Origin: an uncultured Bacilli bacterium
GTDB taxonomy: Bacteria > Bacillota_I > Bacilli_A > RF39 > UBA660
Reading direction: 5' to 3'
Assembly (NCBI GenBank): GCA_944331945.1
Contig: CALVJC010000080.1
Span: 1-10,339, forward strand
DNA: 10,339 bases
Shown: positions 6,841 to 10,339 of the stretch, piece after piece
Layout: every line of letters starts with the position of its first letter
How positions within the stretch are numbered: position 1 is the stretch's first letter
The notes under the pieces: model-generated
What the model saw: the letters and a program-made list of their open reading frames with translations, nothing else
Told to the model about the DNA's origin: nothing
The model's database searches: none
Made by a program: the position numbers and the translations under genes

Positions 6841-7710
6841 ATGAAAGAGTTGTTGCAAGAAATTTTAGAGATTGGAAATTCAAGTTTAAGTAATGATCAG
6901 AAACATCAAAAATTATCTTATTTATGGACGGAAGTTTTTCAAAGAGCGAAAGAGGAAGATTATGATACGATTTATAATTTTTATTTGATGAATGAAGGTA
7001 CGAGCTTTGCTATTGATCAACCACCTATTCTAAAAGGAGTATCCGAGGAAGCGGTGGAGGAAGTTTTAAAGCATTATCAGGAATGTGGTTATCTTATGGA
7101 GGAGGAAGCTACGATTCTTCTTGATTTTGATTTGGATCAGGCAAGAAATTCTTTTTCGAAGTTAGGAGTACTTTTGGAGACTTCTTCTTTGAATGGTTAT
7201 TGTGAGTTAGGGCAAAGTTTAACGATTCGGCCCTTTGAAGAAGCAGGTTTTTCGGTTACTAAGAATACAGCAAGAGATTGTTTTGATTATCCGTCTTTGC
7301 ATTGCTTTGGAACAGTAACCTTACCTATTTTTGATGGAATTAAGGTGGAGGAGAAAACTTATTTATTAGATAGTACGTATCGACAATTTTTTTCGACGAT
7401 TCATTGTAATCCGGGGATGTATGATGCGCCTTTGGATGTTTTTCTTGCCAATACTCCAGCGCCTGGTTACTTTGTGAAAGATACCTCTTTTGCCAAAGAA
7501 CTTCTTTCGAATGGATATGTAGAACTAACGAAAGAAAATGCTAGAAAGTACGGGGAACCTTTTTTTCTTTCTTCTTTTACGAAGGGGGAAGTGCCTTATT
7601 CTCGAGATGATTATTGGCAAAATATTATGATAAAAACGAGTGATTATGCTTTGGAACATTTAGAAGGGTTGACGGCTTCGTTTCCTTCTCCGACGAAAAA
7701 AATACGATAG
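6841..7710 (+). CDS. Putative transglutaminase-like (papain-fold) protein beside cotE
   Basis: I cannot name this 289-aa protein. Residues 113-185 show the spacing of a transglutaminase/papain-type triad: Cys121 in NGYCELGQSL, His154 in LHCFGTVTLP and Asp177 in YLLDSTYRQFF. Transglutaminase-core domains typically have exactly this arrangement: Cys at the start of a helix, His at the start of a strand, Asp in LDxT. Arylamine N-acetyltransferases share the fold and are an alternative. The first 110 residues are helical and acidic. No signal peptide or membrane span is seen, so it would act in the cytoplasm (mother cell, if sporulation-specific). The start is firm: AAAGGAG eight bases before the ATG. 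Immediate proximity to cotE makes a role in spore-coat cross-linking attractive, but that is inference; it does not obviously resemble the Bacillus coat enzyme Tgl in its wording. Confidence 0.6.
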   Translation: MKELLQEILEIGNSSLSNDQKHQKLSYLWTEVFQRAKEEDYDTIYNFYLMNEGTSFAIDQPPILKGVSEEAVEEVLKHYQECGYLMEEEATILLDFDLDQARNSFSKLGVLLETSSLNGYCELGQSLTIRPFEEAGFSVTKNTARDCFDYPSLHCFGTVTLPIFDGIKVEEKTYLLDSTYRQFFSTIHCNPGMYDAPLDVFLANTPAPGYFVKDTSFAKELLSNGYVELTKENARKYGEPFFLSSFTKGEVPYSRDDYWQNIMIKTSDYALEHLEGLTASFPSPTKKIR

Positions 7711-7731
7711 GGATAAAAAACTTGTTTTTTT
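7711..7731 (+). terminator. Weak possible terminator after the transglutaminase-like gene
   Basis: Six A's (7715-7720), a CTTG loop and seven T's (7725-7731) could form an all-A:T hairpin. An alternative wider pairing of GGGA with TCCC (7710-7713 and 7745-7748) is also possible. Both are weak, so read-through into cotE cannot be excluded. Confidence 0.3.
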
Positions 7732-7735
7732 GTAT

Positions 7736-7761
7736 ATATTTTTTTCCCTCTTGCATACATT
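7736..7761 (+). promoter_or_regulatory. Candidate sigma-E-type sporulation promoter of cotE
   Basis: CATACATT (7754-7761) fits the sigma-E -10 consensus (CATACA-T). ATATT (7736-7740) lies 13 bases upstream and resembles the core of the sigma-E -35. B. subtilis cotE is transcribed early by sigma-E in the mother cell, which supports the call. No sigma-A -35 is visible here. The implied start, near 7768, leaves only a short leader before the start codon. Confidence 0.5.
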
Positions 7762-7768
7762 AAATTAG

Positions 7769-7784
7769 AGGAGGGATCAGTTTG
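7769..7784 (+). promoter_or_regulatory. Ribosome binding site fixing the TTG start of cotE
   Basis: AGGAGGG (7769-7775) is a near-perfect anti-16S match six bases before TTG at 7782. No ATG or GTG start is available at suitable spacing, and the residues after the TTG (AFREIVTKAV) align with the start of B. subtilis CotE, so TTG is the start codon. Confidence 0.85.
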
Positions 7785-8333
7785 GCATTTCGTGAAATTG
7801 TCACTAAAGCAGTGATAGGAAAAGGAAAAAAACAATTTGTTGATCAATTATCTTTAAAAACGAGTAATTCGCCGACGACGGTGTTAGGTTGTTGGGTGAT
7901 CAATCATTCTTTTTCTGGATCGAAGATAGGAAATCGGGTTCGAATTGAAGGAAGTTATGATATTAATGTGTGGTATTCTTATGATAATGATACCAAAACA
8001 GAAGTGTTAAAAGAAACGCATCCTTATCAAGAAACGATTACGATTACGGGAAATGATCCAGATTCTAGTGAAGAAGAAATTATTGTGCGCAGTTTAGACG
8101 GTCCAAGTTGTATGAAAGCAGAAATTGTGGCCGATGGAATTTCATGTACAGTTGAAAAAACGCTAGGAATTGAGTTGGTTGGAGATACGAAAGTTCGGAT
8201 TAATGTAGATGAAGAAACGGATGAGTCATGGGATGAAATTATTGATAGTGAAGAAAGCATAGAACAGGCGATTGATCAGGAAGTTACGGAAGATTATTTA
8301 AATACAAATTCGGAAGAGTCTCAAGAAGAATAG
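7782..8333 (+). CDS. cotE: Outer spore coat morphogenetic protein CotE
   Basis: CotE is made in the mother cell and directs assembly of the outer spore coat around the forespore. The 183 aa match the B. subtilis protein (about 181 aa) nearly end to end. They include FREIVTKAVIGKGKK at the N-terminus, VLGCWVINH at 34-42, the signature IEGSYDINVWYSYDNDTKTE at 55-74 and GDTKVRINV at 134-142, then an acidic tail of about 40 residues, the region that recruits other coat proteins in Bacillus. The main differences are a shorter middle section and a tail with Ser/Glu-rich character. Translation begins at TTG behind a strong AGGAGGG site. A sigma-E-like promoter precedes it and a good terminator follows, so it is probably monocistronic. 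It is the strongest evidence that this organism sporulates. Confidence 0.95.
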   Translation: MAFREIVTKAVIGKGKKQFVDQLSLKTSNSPTTVLGCWVINHSFSGSKIGNRVRIEGSYDINVWYSYDNDTKTEVLKETHPYQETITITGNDPDSSEEEIIVRSLDGPSCMKAEIVADGISCTVEKTLGIELVGDTKVRINVDEETDESWDEIIDSEESIEQAIDQEVTEDYLNTNSEESQEE

Positions 8334-8345
8334 ACTCTTTTTTTT
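8314..8345 (+). terminator. Rho-independent terminator of cotE
   Basis: AAGAGTCT (8314-8321) pairs with AGACTCTT (8332-8339) over a 10-base loop, followed by a run of T's to 8345. The 5' arm lies in the last cotE codons and the 3' arm includes the end of the TAG stop. Confidence 0.85.
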
Positions 8346-8354
8346 GAATAAAAA

Positions 8355-8383
8355 TTGACATAAAGGCGACATGATGTTATCTT
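8355..8383 (+). promoter_or_regulatory. Sigma-A-type promoter of the secreted Cna-B protein gene
   Basis: A perfect TTGACA (8355-8360), 17 bases, TATCTT (8378-8383; 4 of 6), with an extended -10 TG at 8375-8376. Transcription would start near 8390, about 40 bases before the ATG at 8431. This makes the gene a vegetative unit separate from cotE. Confidence 0.7.
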
Positions 8384-8430
8384 TTTATTAGAGTAGAGTG
8401 AGTGTACTGTTTAGTTGAGGTGATTGAAGA

Positions 8431-10339
8431 ATGAAAAGAGGACATCGTACTTTATTTGTTAATATTACGTTACTTTCTATCATTGTTTTGGCAGCAGTTT
8501 TTTTGGGGGTAGTAAAAACCACTATGGCAGCCCCAACATCGACAAATTATATCAATGATTATTTTGGTTTTTCGCGATCCGATTTGGTATCTTATTTGGA
8601 AAGTCATGAAAATGATGGCTATTTTATTGGAACTCCTTATTATTCGAGCCCTGATGTTAGTGCTTGGCCGAATGGAGATCCCGGTCCGAATGGAGAGAAG
8701 TACATGAATTGTACGGGCTTTGTTTGGTATGTTATGAATGCCATTGCTACACAGAACCATAGTATAATTCCATGTTCAGCGATTCGACGAAATCCAGATA
8801 CTTATTATTCTCCAACTTGGACAGAGTTTCAAAACAGTTCTACCGTTCAAGGAAATGTCGTTTATTATGATTTTAGTTCAAAAGAAGAGATGTTAGCATC
8901 TGGTATTTTGGAAAAAGGTGACATTATTTGGTCTTATGCCGATCTGAACAATGAGGGGTATGATCACCATGTGGGATTTTTCTGGGGTGAGAATTCTAGT
9001 GATGATAAATATTGGCATTCTACGAGTCATGCGAATTTAGTAGAGCAGATTAATAGTAATGTTATTACGGAAATTGTGCCAAAGAATCCAGTTATCACAT
9101 GGCGGGTATATAAATTAAGAGATGATTATAAAGTTACTGTTACTAAGACATCTACCGATCCGGATACAGGAGCGAAAGTTAATGTTGCGGGAGCGAGATT
9201 AAGATTAAGAACAGAAGCAGGGCAGACGATTGAAGAATGGACTTCTACGACTTCACCAAAAGAAATTACAGGACTTAGTATTGGAACGACTTATGTGGTT
9301 GAGGAGTTAAGTGCTCCCGATGGTTATGTAAAGGGTAGTTCGAAAACGTTTACGGTGGAGGCGACAACCCAAGAAGTTGCGATTGAAATAGAAAATGATT
9401 ATACGAAGGTACGAATTAGTAAACAGGATATTACCAATAGTCAAGAGTTACCTGGAGCGACGTTACAAATTGAAAATGAAGCAGGAGATGTTGTTCAATT
9501 AAATGGGCAAGAATTAAAATGGGTATCGGGGAATACTCCTTATGAAATAGAAAAGTTACCAGTAGGAACTTATTATTTAAGAGAAACGATCGCCCCGGAA
9601 GGTTATATTTTAAATCAATCACGTGTGAAATTTGAAGTAAAAGAGACTGGAGAGGTCCAGACTGTTACGATGAAAGATGATGTGACGAAGATTCAAGTCG
9701 GAAAGATTGATCTGAATACAGGTAATTATATTGCTGGAGCGACGCTACGAATTATTGATCAAGCGACAGGAGAAGTTTACTTAGATAATATTGTAACTAC
9801 AAATGAGCCTATGACAATTACCAAAGTTCCAGTAGGAACGTATATCTTACAAGAAGTGGCTGCACCAGCAGGATATGTGTTGAATCCAACTTCTTTGAGA
9901 TTTACCGTAACAAATACAGGAAGTGTTCAACAAGTCTTTATTAAAAATAATTATACGTCTGTTAGCATTGCAGATCAAAAGATAAGTATTAATTTATCGA
10001 TTCCAGGTTTTAAGATAGAAATTAAGAATAGTGCTGGAGAAGTCGTCGATAGTTATACGAGTGATGGAAAAGTTCATACAACAGAAGAGTTAGAAGTTGG
10101 ACGCTATACGATTGAAGAAGTAGAGGCGCCAGCAGGATACGTTTGTTATCCAACGCCAATTGAAGTATATGTACCAGAAAAAGGAACGGTAGCTGCAAAT
10201 GAGATATATTTTCCGAATGATTATACGAAAGTTCAAATCAGTAAAGTTGACATTACAACAAGTGAAGAATTACCAGGAGCAGAAATCGAGATTCGAAATG
10301 AAGATGGAGAAGTTGTAGAGAAATGGACTTCGAGTGATA
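8431..10339 (+). CDS. Secreted NlpC/P60-like domain protein with Cna-B/SpaA-type repeats, cut by right window edge
   Basis: 636 codons are visible and the frame stays open at the edge. Residues 1-34 are a signal peptide (MKRGHR, hydrophobic 11-27, likely cleavage near TMAA). Residues 45-226 resemble an NlpC/P60 or CHAP-type cysteine hydrolase: Cys94 in MNCTGFVWYVMN, LEKGDIIW at 160-167, the candidate His180 in DHHVGFFWG and His196 in YWHSTSH. Such domains usually cut peptidoglycan stem peptides. From residue 234 come at least five Cna-B/SpaA-type beta-sandwich repeats of about 90 residues, each with the LPGA/VAGA turn and an EExxAPxGY-type motif. These commonly stiffen surface proteins and pilins through isopeptide bonds. 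An LPxTG sorting signal would be expected downstream but is outside the window. The ATG follows GAGGTGA (8417-8423) and a sigma-A-type promoter. Family calls are firm; biological target unknown. Confidence 0.88.
   Translation, partial: MKRGHRTLFVNITLLSIIVLAAVFLGVVKTTMAAPTSTNYINDYFGFSRSDLVSYLESHENDGYFIGTPYYSSPDVSAWPNGDPGPNGEKYMNCTGFVWYVMNAIATQNHSIIPCSAIRRNPDTYYSPTWTEFQNSSTVQGNVVYYDFSSKEEMLASGILEKGDIIWSYADLNNEGYDHHVGFFWGENSSDDKYWHSTSHANLVEQINSNVITEIVPKNPVITWRVYKLRDDYKVTVTKTSTDPDTGAKVNVAGARLRLRTEAGQTIEEWTSTTSPKEITGLSIGTTYVVEELSAPDGYVKGSSKTFTVEATTQEVAIEIENDYTKVRISKQDITNSQELPGATLQIENEAGDVVQLNGQELKWVSGNTPYEIEKLPVGTYYLRETIAPEGYILNQSRVKFEVKETGEVQTVTMKDDVTKIQVGKIDLNTGNYIAGATLRIIDQATGEVYLDNIVTTNEPMTITKVPVGTYILQEVAAPAGYVLNPTSLRFTVTNTGSVQQVFIKNNYTSVSIADQKISINLSIPGFKIEIKNSAGEVVDSYTSDGKVHTTEELEVGRYTIEEVEAPAGYVCYPTPIEVYVPEKGTVAANEIYFPNDYTKVQISKVDITTSEELPGAEIEIRNEDGEVVEKWTSSD
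9130..10339 (+). repeat. Five tandem Cna-B/SpaA-type protein repeats
   Basis: Units start at 9130, 9406, 9688, 9958 and 10228 and are 276, 282, 270 and 270 bases long; the fifth is cut off. Similarity is mainly at protein level: NDYTK-type joints, then (V/I)xxxK, (E)LPGA or similar, PVGTY, and EExxAPxGY motifs. Nucleotide identity is best in the joint region of units 2 and 5 (GATTATACGAA and following bases). These are coding repeats of a single protein, not a mobile or regulatory repeat. Confidence 0.85.

Noticed and set aside
8470..8760. Minus-strand ORF of 96 codons
   Set aside because: It lies inside the NlpC-like gene, has no recognisable motif, and the plus-strand frame shows a clear domain structure.
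9130..10339. Tandem DNA repeat or CRISPR-like array
   Set aside because: The periodicity is 270-282 bases, in frame, and conserved mainly in protein sequence: coding Cna-B repeats, with no short direct repeats and spacers.

Overview
The window comes from an AT-rich, low-GC Gram-positive bacterium (Firmicutes, Bacilli-like) that very probably forms endospores. The evidence is a clear CotE spore-coat morphogen at 7782-8333, lying downstream of miaB and a YlbF/YmcA-family gene. This is the same relative order as miaB(ymcB)-ymcA-cotE in Bacillus subtilis. Strong AGGAGG-type ribosome binding sites, TTGACA/TATAAT promoters and rho-independent terminators also fit. All genes run on the plus strand.

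Layout. (1) Positions 1-3401 look like one transcript entering from the left: the 3' part of an M19 membrane dipeptidase overlaps serS, followed by two unrecognised ORFs that overlap by 20 bases and could be one frameshifted gene. (2) At 3468-4245 a monocistronic ankyrin-repeat gene has its own near-consensus promoter and a terminator. (3) Positions 4289-6804 hold miaB, a YlbF/YmcA-family gene and an unknown protein with two hydrophobic segments, ending in a hairpin terminator. (4) Positions 6841-7710 encode a protein with a putative transglutaminase-like Cys-His-Asp triad. (5) cotE follows, with a TTG start and an upstream sequence resembling a sigma-E promoter. (6) From 8431 to the right edge runs a secreted protein, cut by the window: a signal peptide, an NlpC/P60-like (papain-fold) domain, then at least five Cna-B/SpaA-like repeats. 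In B. subtilis this place after cotE is taken by mutS-mutL.

How the genes fit together. serS and miaB are translation housekeeping genes. The YlbF/YmcA family works with RNase Y and developmental control in B. subtilis. CotE builds the outer spore coat. The transglutaminase-like protein directly upstream of cotE is the most interesting unknown, because protein cross-linking is a known coat-maturation step, but its activity and timing are inference. The terminal gene is an extracellular cell-wall-associated enzyme/adhesin and probably unrelated to the sporulation genes. No RNA genes, CRISPR arrays, insertion sequences or riboswitches were seen, and no stretch longer than about 130 bases lacks a gene.
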